A DNA stretch of 64,000 nt, taken from the NCBI RefSeq assembly GCF_900142175.1, contig NZ_FQZX01000002.1, forward strand, positions 849,317 through 913,316. The letters run 5' to 3'. Made by a program: the position numbers and the translations under genes. This DNA comes from Maribacter aquivivus. Its GTDB lineage: Bacteria; Bacteroidota; Bacteroidia; Flavobacteriales; Flavobacteriaceae. The notes under the pieces were generated by a model. The model searched no databases, was not told the DNA's origin, and worked only from the letters and a program-made list of their open reading frames with translations. Positions 55,787-64,000 of this stretch are shown here, piece after piece. Position 1 is the stretch's first letter. The number at the start of each line of letters is the position of its first letter.

Positions 55787-56058
55787 TAGAATCTCTAAAA
55801 AGAATGTTCAATAAAAGACCAGACGAATTCGATAAAACTCCTGAAGGTGTTTGCCCTAATTGTTGGGGTGATCAAGAATATGGAAACGTAGTTCGTGAGA
55901 AATACAAGGATCTACAGATTGAAGTTAATAATCACAGTAGTAAACATGCCTTTATTCAAAATTTCGTGGTTACCCATTTAACAGGTATACAGCTAAAAAG
56001 TAAGGTTAGCGGTCAAGAATGCCCCACTTGTCATATAACCCTTAAAAATGAAAGCTAG
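55783..56058 (+). CDS. Small zinc-ribbon-like protein
   Basis: A 91-residue cytoplasmic protein. CPNCWG near residue 23 and CPTCH near the C-terminus form two CxxC pairs flanking a central segment, consistent with a structural zinc site. Start overlaps the preceding stop (ATGA) and its own end overlaps the next gene by 11 bp. The function is unknown. Confidence 0.7.
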   Translation: MIESLKRMFNKRPDEFDKTPEGVCPNCWGDQEYGNVVREKYKDLQIEVNNHSSKHAFIQNFVVTHLTGIQLKSKVSGQECPTCHITLKNES

Positions 56059-56431
56059 TACTACTTTATACTGGGTTATAAATATGCTGTTCCTCATCGG
56101 TCTTTTTGGTGCGGGTAGTCTAGTTATTACAGAATTTACAACAGGTGATGGCTGCCCCAAATTTGGGGCTGTGCCCGCCTGTTTAATCATTCTAATATGT
56201 TTTATACTTCCCTTTATTTCGCATTTGCTTAAAAAATGGAATCTCATATACTTCACATTTACCGGTATTGCAACACTAATTGCTTTAGTGGCATCGGTAA
56301 TGCAGTTTATAGGTAATGCAGAATGCCCTAAAACTGATTCAGGAATACCTATGTGTTATATAACTTTACTTATTTTCATATCACTTATCATCCTTAAAAA
56401 AATTCAACTTAACCACCTTAATAACAAGTAA
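56048..56431 (+). CDS. Small four-helix membrane protein
   Basis: A 127-residue protein with hydrophobic helices at about 8-26, 45-62, 73-92 and 105-122, and Cys residues in GDGCPKFGAVPACLI and AECPKTDSGIPMCYI that recur in both halves. This duplication suggests paired external loops that could form disulfides. No family assigned. It is the last gene of the run from 52994. Confidence 0.65.
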   Translation: MKASTTLYWVINMLFLIGLFGAGSLVITEFTTGDGCPKFGAVPACLIILICFILPFISHLLKKWNLIYFTFTGIATLIALVASVMQFIGNAECPKTDSGIPMCYITLLIFISLIILKKIQLNHLNNK

Positions 56432-56794
56432 CTAAGTAACATAATTTACCTTCTCCCTTTTTTGTATTTATTGCTTATATAAATAAAGCGAGACTCGTAA
56501 ATCATTCCACGTATTAAAATGTATTTTCCTTCATCCCTATTTATACTTTTTTAAGCTCATATTCAGTACCTAATTAGATAGAATACTTCTTATTGGTTAT
56601 TACTCTACTGTTTTTCACTTTCGCGAAAACGTAACCTAAATACTACGCTGCACAAACTATTTTCAAATAGAATCAATTATATTTGAGTACACTTGATGTA
56701 GTTTTAAAATGCTTTCTATTTAAAATATTAAACAACTGGTATCGTTCAATTAAAAGCTACTACAAAGCTTTATAAATATTCAAGTCCAAAATAA
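56432..56794 (+). promoter_or_regulatory. Upstream region of the AAA-radical SAM-kinase operon
   Basis: No gene is seen in this 363-bp gap. A perfect -7 element TATATTTG lies at 56678-56685, which would give a leader of about 105 nt. A short palindrome TTTCGCGAAA lies at 56619-56628. No Fnr-like TGAY-N4-RTCA site is present, so this operon is outside that regulon. Confidence 0.4.
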
Positions 56795-58615
56795 ATGAAA
56801 GACACCAAAGTGAGATGGCTACAAGACTTAAGACGTTTTGTTACCCTTAAAAGTCAATTTATACTTTCTGGCAACACTAAAGATTTACAACTCATCAAAA
56901 ATGGTCATGGTGGTTTTAGCTGGCATAGGTTAGAAAATGCAATTGATATTGAGCTTAAAAGTCTTGGGTATACCGAGGTCATATATTATAACCCTTTAGA
57001 TGGGTTTGACATTCCCTTTTTTACAGGAAATCCTGAAGAAAAGAAAGCATTATTCAATAAGTTAAATATACCTCTAAGTAGTCCCTCTAGCTTTAACAAT
57101 CTAGAGACCTTTAATAGCGTTCTCCAATCAATAGTAAATTTTAAAGAGGTCCCAATTGCATTGATCGTAGACTTTGCATCGCAACTGCTTATGAATCCAG
57201 AAAATCTGGTTAAAGCAGAACACGATACTTTTAGCCTCGCAAATGTATTATCGCAAACGACGAATACAAGACCTCACGGTACTCCACCTTCCGCATTTTA
57301 TAATACGGTAATTTGGATTGTAGACAAAGAAGGTGACTTACCAGATTGGATGGTGGTAAACAATCCAAAAATACGTCACATCCCTATAGAAAAACCAGAT
57401 CACATTGTTCGTAGAAGACTTGTAGATACACTTATACAAGGCTTTGGTAAACAAGAAGAAGACGTAGATAAAATTGTTACCGATTTTGTAAATGAAACAG
57501 AAGGATTACTGCTTTTAGATCTTGTTGCTATTATAGAACTTACAAGAGCAGAGTCTATACCTATTACCCATATTGCAGATGCCGTTCGTAGATATAAAGT
57601 TGGGGTTACAGAAGATCCTTGGATAAATATTGACAGAGAGAAAATTGTACAGGGAGAAACCTTTATTAAAACCCGTGTAAAAGGGCAAGATCATTCTGTA
57701 CAACATATTATGGATATTGTTAAAAGAGCTATTACAGGTGTAGGCTCTTCTAAACGTAATAGTCGACCTAGAGGTGTTGTATTTTTAGCAGGACCAACGG
57801 GTGTTGGTAAAACAGAACTAGCAAAAACACTTACTAGCTTGCTTTTTGGTGATGAGAATGCATACATACGTTTTGATATGTCTGAGTTTAGTGCTGAACA
57901 CTCTGATCAGCGACTTTTAGGCGCACCTCCTGGGTACGTAGGTTATGATGTTGGTGGCGAGCTTACCAACGCAGTACGCGAAAAACCTTTTAGCATACTT
58001 CTATTTGATGAAATTGAAAAAGCGCATCCGCGTATATTAGATAAGTTTCTCCAAATCCTGGATGATGGAGTTTTAACCAGCGGACGTGGCGATAAAGTAT
58101 ATTTTTCAGAAACACTTATCATTTTTACTTCTAACCTTGGTATTTATAAGAAAACAGCAACTGGTGGTCGTATAGCGCATACTTCTTATGAAGACCCTTT
58201 TGAAACCATTCAAGAAAAAATTAAATATGAAATAGAGAACTATTTCAAGTTTGAATTGAACCGACCAGAACTTCTAAATCGTATTGGCGATAATATTATC
58301 GTATTTGATTACATAAGACCTCATGTAGGTGAGATGATTTTTGATATGATGTTAGCAAGTCATTTAAAAGCGATTCAAAAACAACTCAATATTACCTTAG
58401 ATTTAGACGATGCTGTAAAAGCCAGTCTAAAAGATTTAGCCTTAAAAGACCTAAGTAATGGTGGTCGAGGTATTCGAAATAAAATAGAATATCACTTTAT
58501 CACGCCTATTTCTAGATCCCTTTTCAGTCTTGACCCTGCGCCTAATGATGTCTTGAGAGCTACTACTATTACCGTCGATAATACAGGTACGAACATCACG
58601 TTACAAAAACAATAA
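56795..58615 (+). CDS. ClpB-type AAA+ ATPase with degenerate first ATPase-like domain
   Basis: A 606-residue cytoplasmic protein. Residues about 310-606 match the second (D2) ATPase of ClpA/ClpB: Walker A GPTGVGKT at 333-340, pore-loop segment PPGYVGYDVGG, Walker B FDEIEKAH with Asp405-Glu406, sensor-1 FTSN at 444-447 and the arginine-finger segment PELLNRIG ending near 498. The N-terminal 290 residues resemble an AAA domain that has lost its P-loop (FILSGNTKDLQL, then IALIVDFASQLL and TVIWIVDKEGD), so only the second module should hydrolyse ATP. It is coupled to a radical-SAM protein 5 bp downstream. A remodelling role is inferred. Confidence 0.85.
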   Translation: MKDTKVRWLQDLRRFVTLKSQFILSGNTKDLQLIKNGHGGFSWHRLENAIDIELKSLGYTEVIYYNPLDGFDIPFFTGNPEEKKALFNKLNIPLSSPSSFNNLETFNSVLQSIVNFKEVPIALIVDFASQLLMNPENLVKAEHDTFSLANVLSQTTNTRPHGTPPSAFYNTVIWIVDKEGDLPDWMVVNNPKIRHIPIEKPDHIVRRRLVDTLIQGFGKQEEDVDKIVTDFVNETEGLLLLDLVAIIELTRAESIPITHIADAVRRYKVGVTEDPWINIDREKIVQGETFIKTRVKGQDHSVQHIMDIVKRAITGVGSSKRNSRPRGVVFLAGPTGVGKTELAKTLTSLLFGDENAYIRFDMSEFSAEHSDQRLLGAPPGYVGYDVGGELTNAVREKPFSILLFDEIEKAHPRILDKFLQILDDGVLTSGRGDKVYFSETLIIFTSNLGIYKKTATGGRIAHTSYEDPFETIQEKIKYEIENYFKFELNRPELLNRIGDNIIVFDYIRPHVGEMIFDMMLASHLKAIQKQLNITLDLDDAVKASLKDLALKDLSNGGRGIRNKIEYHFITPISRSLFSLDPAPNDVLRATTITVDNTGTNITLQKQ

Positions 58616-58620
58616 TTGCT

Positions 58621-59250
58621 ATGGATATACATATATCTCGTATGCATTATCCTGTAACGACCTTAGGACCCGGAAAACGCATAGGTATTTGGTTACAAGG
58701 TTGTTCTATACATTGTGAAGGTTGTATTTCTATGGATACTTGGCAGTTTAATATCAACAAAGTATCGATCAACGACCTTAAGCAGGTTTTAAAAACTTGG
58801 CTACCACAATGTGACGGAATTACCATTTCTGGTGGAGAACCTTTTGATCAAGAAAATGCGCTAATAGAACTGCTTGAATTCTTAAATTCTTATAACAAGA
58901 ACATCTTGGTTTACAGCGGATATTCTTTTGATGGTTTGAAGGATAAAAAACTTGTTCAAAGCGGATTAATAGATGTTCTAATTTCTGAACCTTATGATCA
59001 TACTAAAAGTCAGACAAAACGACTTCTAGGTAGCGATAATCAACAAGTACATTTTTTAACATCGTTGGGTAAAAGTGAATTTGCTACTTATTTAGAACAA
59101 CCCTTAGAAAAAGAATTGGACATTCATATTACTCCAGAAACCGTTTGGATGGCAGGTATACCTATCAACGGTATGAAAGAAATTGCTCAAGCAAGTAAAG
59201 AAAATAATGTAACCTTATCGCACAGTCAAGCAGTGACTAAAAATAAATAA
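58621..59250 (+). CDS. NrdG-like radical SAM activating protein
   Basis: A 209-residue protein. Cys28, Cys32 and Cys35 in QGCSIHCEGC form the CxxxCxxC site for the 4Fe-4S cluster; ISGGEPFDQENAL is the SAM-contacting GGE motif. Size and the RIGIWLQGC context resemble NrdG, the activase of anaerobic ribonucleotide reductase. No nrdD is nearby; instead it lies 5 bp after the AAA+ gene and 3 bp before the kinase-helicase gene. It may install a glycyl radical or modify a protein of this operon, but the partner is not known. Confidence 0.85.
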   Translation: MDIHISRMHYPVTTLGPGKRIGIWLQGCSIHCEGCISMDTWQFNINKVSINDLKQVLKTWLPQCDGITISGGEPFDQENALIELLEFLNSYNKNILVYSGYSFDGLKDKKLVQSGLIDVLISEPYDHTKSQTKRLLGSDNQQVHFLTSLGKSEFATYLEQPLEKELDIHITPETVWMAGIPINGMKEIAQASKENNVTLSHSQAVTKNK

Positions 59251-59253
59251 TGT

Positions 59254-62200
59254 ATGGAATTTGTAAGAGTTTGTCCTGCTTGCCAAAGTGAACGTCCTGT
59301 TCAAGAGATGTATTGCCAAAATACGGTCAACGATGCTACGTGTAGTTGGTTGTTAATGAATGTTACGCAAACACCTAAAGGCGGTAAAATAGAAATCAAA
59401 AATACCCCTATAGTCAACATTTCACGCCACTGTACTAACGGACATGAAGTACAGCCAAACGACTTTATGTGCATGGAATGTGGTGCAGATGTAGAAACAG
59501 TATCCACACCTCAAAAAAATGCAGATGCCAAGCAATTAGACGAATATCAGATTGTAAAAACTGTAAAGACACAACGCACCACCAAAGAGTGTTATATCGT
59601 TAAAGACACTGCAGATAAAGAATATTTTCTTACCCTATATTTCGAAAACAGCGAGCCAGACAAAGGTATTTATAAGGTATTGGGCAAAATGGATACCGAC
59701 CATGTTGCCACACTCATAAAAACGGGTACTTGGAACGGTAGATTTTTTGAGGTCTCAGAGCGTATCGCAGGAGGCTCTTTAGATAAATTGGGGTACTTAG
59801 AATTAGACAGGATTGAAAAATTAGTAGATGAGGTTGGCCGAGCTATACACGACCTTTCTGAAGCAGGCATACGACACCGCGATATTTGCCCTACTAATAT
59901 ACTCTTAAGAAATTCAGAAAGTTTTGATCTTGTAATTATAGATTTTAGTTCGGCTCGTTTGTCTGATTATGACCTTGATACGGATACGCCTATAGAACTT
60001 ACTAGGTATACCGCCCCAGAAGCGATTATTGGTGGTATTAGTCCCGCTTCAGATTGGTGGAGCCTTGGAATGATCGTTCTGGAACACATTACAAAAGGGA
60101 CTTTCTTTGAAAACATCAACGACAAAGCCTTTATGATTCATTTAATCACTAGAGGTGTTGATATTCCAACTTCTATTGATGCTCGCATATTACTTTTACT
60201 TAGAGGTCTTTTAAGTCGAGATCCTGTTAAACGTTGGAATTGGGAGCAGGTTGATAAATGGCTTAAAAAAGAAGAAGTCGAAGCCCCTGTTGAACAACAT
60301 ACAACAGTCACACAAAAAGAAAAGAAAATAGAGCTTGGCTCAGAAAGCTATACAAATGTAGCATTCTTTGCACTTGCCGCTGCCGAAGAAGCACATTGGG
60401 AAGAAGGACTCTCACTATTTAACTCTGGATCACTTGCCAGCTGGGTAAATGAAGTACTTGGAAATCATGAAAAAGCTGCTGCTGTACGTAATCTTCGTAA
60501 CAAAGAAGATATACCACTAGAATGGCGATATCCCCTTGCCTTAATGGTCTTAAATGAGGCTTTGCCACTAACTTGGCGTGGACAAATTGTAATCCCCGCT
60601 TGGCTTATGGGAAACACAAAAGAAGCCATCAACCTTGTGGAAGGAAACGTGCCAGATTATTTGGCAAGTATACAACGCGAAAAATGGCTTGTACAACTCA
60701 AAGAAAGAAAAGCAAACATTGCTCGAAAAGCTAAAAACCAAGGTATACAATTAGATAATGACAAATTTCTAATCTACAGCCTAAGTTCATCAAGGGTAAA
60801 ACTTAAGTCTGAATTAGATTTTTTACGACGTCTCTACCCCGATGCACATAACGCCGGACTCTCTGATGTTATGAGTAACCTTAGGGTAAGAGAAGAAGAT
60901 ATGATTCTCGTACTAAGTGCCACACGAGATCAGTTCATTACACTAGAGGCCCTTTTAAAGAAAACCATAAAACTTGCTAACAAGCATGATTTAGAGCTAA
61001 ATATTCCCTTCTATGAGGCATGTTTGGTAAAGTATCGTTTAGAAATATTTGAGATGCTTAATAATCATTTAGAAGGTTTTTCTAGATGTAATAATGAAGC
61101 GCTTGATCGCTGGGCTGATCGCTTTAGAATTGAAAAACGATTACCGATAATACCTTCGGTATTATGTCTTTCTATACCCAAAAATCAATGGATTGCCCCA
61201 CCAAAACATGAATACGGCTCTAGCTTGTTGCGTCATTTTGAGAAAAAAGTTGTTTACGCTTCTTCTAGAGGACCACTTGTAAGACTGATCATATCTAAAC
61301 ATTCATCTCGTATTGACGTTGACGAACTAGGCACAAGCTTAAAATCATCTAAAAAACTTGTACAAAGTATTCTTAAAAGGTCTACAGGATCAGAAAATGT
61401 GGATCCATTAGCTTTCAATAAAAATGCGCTCTTAGCAAGACGAACACGACGAATGTTGCTAAAAGCTGCCAATTTTAAACGAGATACAGGTTTAGACTCC
61501 CTATTTATGGGATTTCCCTTTTTAGTCTCTCAACAGAAAATGACACATAGGCCTCGCTTAATGCCTATACTATTGTGGCCAGTTTCTCTTGACCTTAGTT
61601 CGCGGGCGACAACATCTCTCAAAATAAGTTTTGATTATGCCCAAGGTGAAATACGAATAAATCCTGCGCTGGCAAATTCATTAGATTCAGATAGTTATAA
61701 AAAAATAGAAAAAATTAGTCGCGAGATTCTAGGGAGGCAATCGCTACAAATAGATGAAATTATCGATGCGTTTAGCGCATGTTTTCCTGCGAAAACAAAT
61801 GAGCTCACCGCACACCCTAGTGTTAATTTCAATAGAGATGAAATTGGAACAGAGCTGCACCCATCTGCGGTATTTTTCAATGCAAATTTTACGGGTCAGG
61901 CCATTAGTGAAGACTTACGTCTTTTACAAAAATTACCGCACACAGGTTCATCAATGGAACCTATCTTAAAAATTTCTGAACCTGAAATAACTACCCAAGT
62001 AGAAGAAAGTACAGAAAATGGTCGGTATACTACAATGGCAATTGATCCTTCTCAAGATAACGCTGTTCTAAAAAGTAGATCAGCGCCAGGCATCGTTATA
62101 GAAGGTCCACCAGGTACAGGAAAAAGTCAAACCATTGTCAATATTATTTCAGATTGTATTGGTAGAAACGAAAAAGTGTTGGTCATTTCTCAAAAGAGAG

Positions 62201-64000
62201 CTGCAATACAAGTTATTTTAAAAAGATTACAAGCAGTAGGCTTAGATAAAAGAGCCTTGCTTATTACAGATTTAATACGCGACCGCCAACCAATCATACA
62301 AGGTATACGAGAACAAATAGCACACTATTATTCTCAACCTTACAATCAACACACCTTAGATAATCTTATACAAAAACGCGAAGATCTCGGAAAAAAAATA
62401 GATAGAATAGAAGCTAATCTTGATGTATTATCTCATCAGATTCATCTTGTAGACGATACTTCTGGGTTAAGCTATAGAAATGTACTATCAGAATTGATCG
62501 CTATTACTTCGAAAGAATACCTAGAAGTACCTGAACTGAGAATGCTTTTTGAAGATAGCACCAGAGACAAGCTTAACATACATATTGAAGAAATAAGTAG
62601 CTTAATAGCAGATTGGGCACCCTCTAATTATGAAGGTAATAATCTTCAAAACCTTCAAGTAACTTCGTTTGATAGTACTACTGAAACAGTATTGACCAAA
62701 GATCTTAAAACGTTCTATGAAACAGAAAAAATACGTGTAGACTTTATTAAAGAATCTACTGGAAAACTAGACACCGTTAATGCGGAACATTATAGTCTAT
62801 GGTTAGCTTCACATAAGAATGTGTTGATAAACGTATCAAAATCACAAGCTTCGCAAAGTCAACTTTGGCTAAATCTTCTTTATGATGAATTTGATAACCG
62901 CTCTATTGGTGAAGATATTCATGACAAGCTTAGTCAATTATTAGAACAAGTAGAGCAGCTTATCTCTAACTTTAAAGACGATAGATTTGCTCATTATTTC
63001 GATACGTTAGATGATGATAAAGTATTGAAATTAAATAAGGTCTGTACTAGTTATTTAAGTACATCTAGTCTAAAAATTATGAATCCTTTTTACTGGATTC
63101 ATAAAGCTCAACTTAAAAAAATAACGAATGAGCATCACCTTCAATTAAATGAAAATACCGTTAAAGAATTACAAGCTGCAGTACACCTTGAAAATAAATT
63201 TAGAGCGTATCGCAAAGAATACGCTCAAAATCTTGTAAAATTAAAGACTAATTCTCTCGAAATAAATGAACCGAGGCGATTGGCTGTAGACATAAAATCA
63301 ACGACTCGAGATTTATCACAAGCAATTTCACTGGTAAGTACCTTACGTAGCTGTCCTGCAAAAGATGAAGCAAGAGCAATACTTGAAACGGGTGATGAGA
63401 ATGCCTATGAAGAGTTCTCTATTGCCTTAGAAAATGCAAGCACGCGCCATCAAAACAGGCAACAATCTTTAGAGAAGTTACAGGTGCTTGAAAAATGGTT
63501 GACACCTAATGCGGTCTCTAATTTTAATCATGCTATAGAACATAATTACAGAGACTTAGACCCTATTACATCGATCATTGCTGATATGGAAAATTTTGTT
63601 GCCTATCAAAAATTTAGAATACGTTTTAACGATAGTCCCGCTCAAAATGAACTGATAGAAATCTTTGCTATTCTTAGAAATTATGAACAAGAATTATCTC
63701 ATTTTTCTAAAGAAAAGTGGTCGTCCGTTATAGGTACTTCGCTTCATCGTGAAGGATTGTTGGCTTGGAAGCAGCGTATTGAAAAAACGTATCCCTCAAT
63801 GCTTATGGCAGAGAGTGAAGTGATCAATAAGATTGGTGATTTAGAAAAAAATCTAAAATCGATGAAAACGCTCAATCGAAATATTCTAGCACTCAACTTC
63901 AATTTTGACAAAATAGATTCTCAATCAGCATGGAATAGTATAACAAGATTGAGAGGTAAGAATTACAAAAAACTTCGTGAATTTATAACGGAAGGCGAAC
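59254..64000 (+). CDS. Giant zinc ribbon-kinase-like-P-loop helicase-like protein, 3' truncated
   Basis: The frame is open without a stop from the ATG at 59254 to the end of the window (more than 1582 residues). Cysteines 7, 10, 21, 30, 60, 73 and 76 make a zinc-ribbon-like head. Residues about 100-350 form a protein-kinase-like domain: catalytic HRD at 208-210, DFS in place of DFG at 230-232, APE at 254-256, DWWSLG at 267. The usual VAxK lysine strand reads YFLTLYF, so the ATP lysine is missing. Residues about 730 onward resemble DUF4011/superfamily-1 helicase proteins (FMGFPFL, then RPRLMPILLWPV), with Walker A GPPGTGKS at 951-958, followed by long coiled coils. The C-terminal half lies outside the window. 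Confidence 0.85.
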   Translation, partial: MEFVRVCPACQSERPVQEMYCQNTVNDATCSWLLMNVTQTPKGGKIEIKNTPIVNISRHCTNGHEVQPNDFMCMECGADVETVSTPQKNADAKQLDEYQIVKTVKTQRTTKECYIVKDTADKEYFLTLYFENSEPDKGIYKVLGKMDTDHVATLIKTGTWNGRFFEVSERIAGGSLDKLGYLELDRIEKLVDEVGRAIHDLSEAGIRHRDICPTNILLRNSESFDLVIIDFSSARLSDYDLDTDTPIELTRYTAPEAIIGGISPASDWWSLGMIVLEHITKGTFFENINDKAFMIHLITRGVDIPTSIDARILLLLRGLLSRDPVKRWNWEQVDKWLKKEEVEAPVEQHTTVTQKEKKIELGSESYTNVAFFALAAAEEAHWEEGLSLFNSGSLASWVNEVLGNHEKAAAVRNLRNKEDIPLEWRYPLALMVLNEALPLTWRGQIVIPAWLMGNTKEAINLVEGNVPDYLASIQREKWLVQLKERKANIARKAKNQGIQLDNDKFLIYSLSSSRVKLKSELDFLRRLYPDAHNAGLSDVMSNLRVREEDMILVLSATRDQFITLEALLKKTIKLANKHDLELNIPFYEACLVKYRLEIFEMLNNHLEGFSRCNNEALDRWADRFRIEKRLPIIPSVLCLSIPKNQWIAPPKHEYGSSLLRHFEKKVVYASSRGPLVRLIISKHSSRIDVDELGTSLKSSKKLVQSILKRSTGSENVDPLAFNKNALLARRTRRMLLKAANFKRDTGLDSLFMGFPFLVSQQKMTHRPRLMPILLWPVSLDLSSRATTSLKISFDYAQGEIRINPALANSLDSDSYKKIEKISREILGRQSLQIDEIIDAFSACFPAKTNELTAHPSVNFNRDEIGTELHPSAVFFNANFTGQAISEDLRLLQKLPHTGSSMEPILKISEPEITTQVEESTENGRYTTMAIDPSQDNAVLKSRSAPGIVIEGPPGTGKSQTIVNIISDCIGRNEKVLVISQKRAAIQVILKRLQAVGLDKRALLITDLIRDRQPIIQGIREQIAHYYSQPYNQHTLDNLIQKREDLGKKIDRIEANLDVLSHQIHLVDDTSGLSYRNVLSELIAITSKEYLEVPELRMLFEDSTRDKLNIHIEEISSLIADWAPSNYEGNNLQNLQVTSFDSTTETVLTKDLKTFYETEKIRVDFIKESTGKLDTVNAEHYSLWLASHKNVLINVSKSQASQSQLWLNLLYDEFDNRSIGEDIHDKLSQLLEQVEQLISNFKDDRFAHYFDTLDDDKVLKLNKVCTSYLSTSSLKIMNPFYWIHKAQLKKITNEHHLQLNENTVKELQAAVHLENKFRAYRKEYAQNLVKLKTNSLEINEPRRLAVDIKSTTRDLSQAISLVSTLRSCPAKDEARAILETGDENAYEEFSIALENASTRHQNRQQSLEKLQVLEKWLTPNAVSNFNHAIEHNYRDLDPITSIIADMENFVAYQKFRIRFNDSPAQNELIEIFAILRNYEQELSHFSKEKWSSVIGTSLHREGLLAWKQRIEKTYPSMLMAESEVINKIGDLEKNLKSMKTLNRNILALNFNFDKIDSQSAWNSITRLRGKNYKKLREFITEGE

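Noticed and set aside
56619..56628. TTTCGCGAAA palindrome upstream of the AAA+ operon
   Set aside because: It is short and self-complementary by simple base composition; there is no second copy at a meaningful distance in the window.
58621..59250. Assignment as ordinary anaerobic ribonucleotide reductase activase
   Set aside because: Motifs fit NrdG but no nrdD accompanies it and the operon is unrelated; only NrdG-like is justified.
1..64000. CRISPR arrays, tRNA or rRNA genes and insertion sequences
   Set aside because: No regularly spaced repeat array, clover-leaf sequence or transposase motif was seen on reading both strands; small RNAs without strong structure cannot be excluded.

Overview
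The window looks like a chromosomal segment of a marine Flavobacteriaceae member (Bacteroidota). The evidence is low G+C, weak Shine-Dalgarno sequences, -7 elements of the TAnnTTTG type, and families typical of that group (paired TldD/PmbA, the MoxR-DUF58-BatA operon, LytTR two-component systems with beta-propeller sensors, tandem universal stress proteins). No rRNA, tRNA, CRISPR array or intact insertion sequence was seen.

Layout. (1) 1-3.6 kb: the 3' part of an RND efflux pump, a DUF2892 protein and a YeeE/YedE-DUF6691 pair behind a long perfect palindrome, suggesting a sulfur-compound transport locus. (2) 3.7-14.6 kb, minus strand: TldD and PmbA/TldE homologues, then a DUF4159-MoxR-DUF58-BatA operon with two large membrane proteins. 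(3) 14.9-18.4 kb, minus strand: a low-G+C block of small secreted, membrane or unknown proteins, including a P-loop-less adenylate-kinase-like protein; the 3' tail of the neighbouring LytTR gene is repeated at its edge. (4) 18.4-27.3 kb, minus strand: a LytTR regulator, a 1010-aa propeller histidine kinase, three exported proteins (one with a caspase-like His/Cys arrangement) and a VIT/vWA protein. Two promoters here carry the same tandem direct repeat at identical spacing, so they are the likely LytTR targets.

(5) 27.4-49.8 kb: a stress or low-oxygen-type island with seven two-domain universal stress proteins, a P-type cation ATPase, an SDR, a NimA-like flavin protein, thioredoxin, UPRT, MscS, an ATP-cone/PD-(D/E)xK fusion, a beta-CASP RNase-like protein, cardiolipin synthase and an ABC export system. 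Eight intergenic palindromes of the form TGAY-N4-RTCA sit upstream of these genes. Each is centred exactly 29.5 bp before a TAnnTTT(A/G)-like -7 element, which places it at about -41.5 like a class II Crp/Fnr activator site. This is an unusually regular regulon readable from sequence alone. (6) 49.9-56.4 kb: an ABC1/UbiB kinase, a MgtC/DUF4010 protein, a DUF2062 protein, a CRTAC1-like FG-GAP protein and small membrane proteins.

(7) 56.8-64.0 kb: a compact three-gene operon of a ClpB-type AAA+ ATPase with a degenerate first ATPase-like domain, an NrdG-like radical-SAM protein, and a giant protein of more than 1582 residues that runs off the window. The giant protein joins a zinc ribbon, a protein-kinase-like domain with altered key residues and a superfamily-1/DUF4011-like P-loop region. 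I do not recognise this combination as a named system; it is the best candidate here for an undescribed one.
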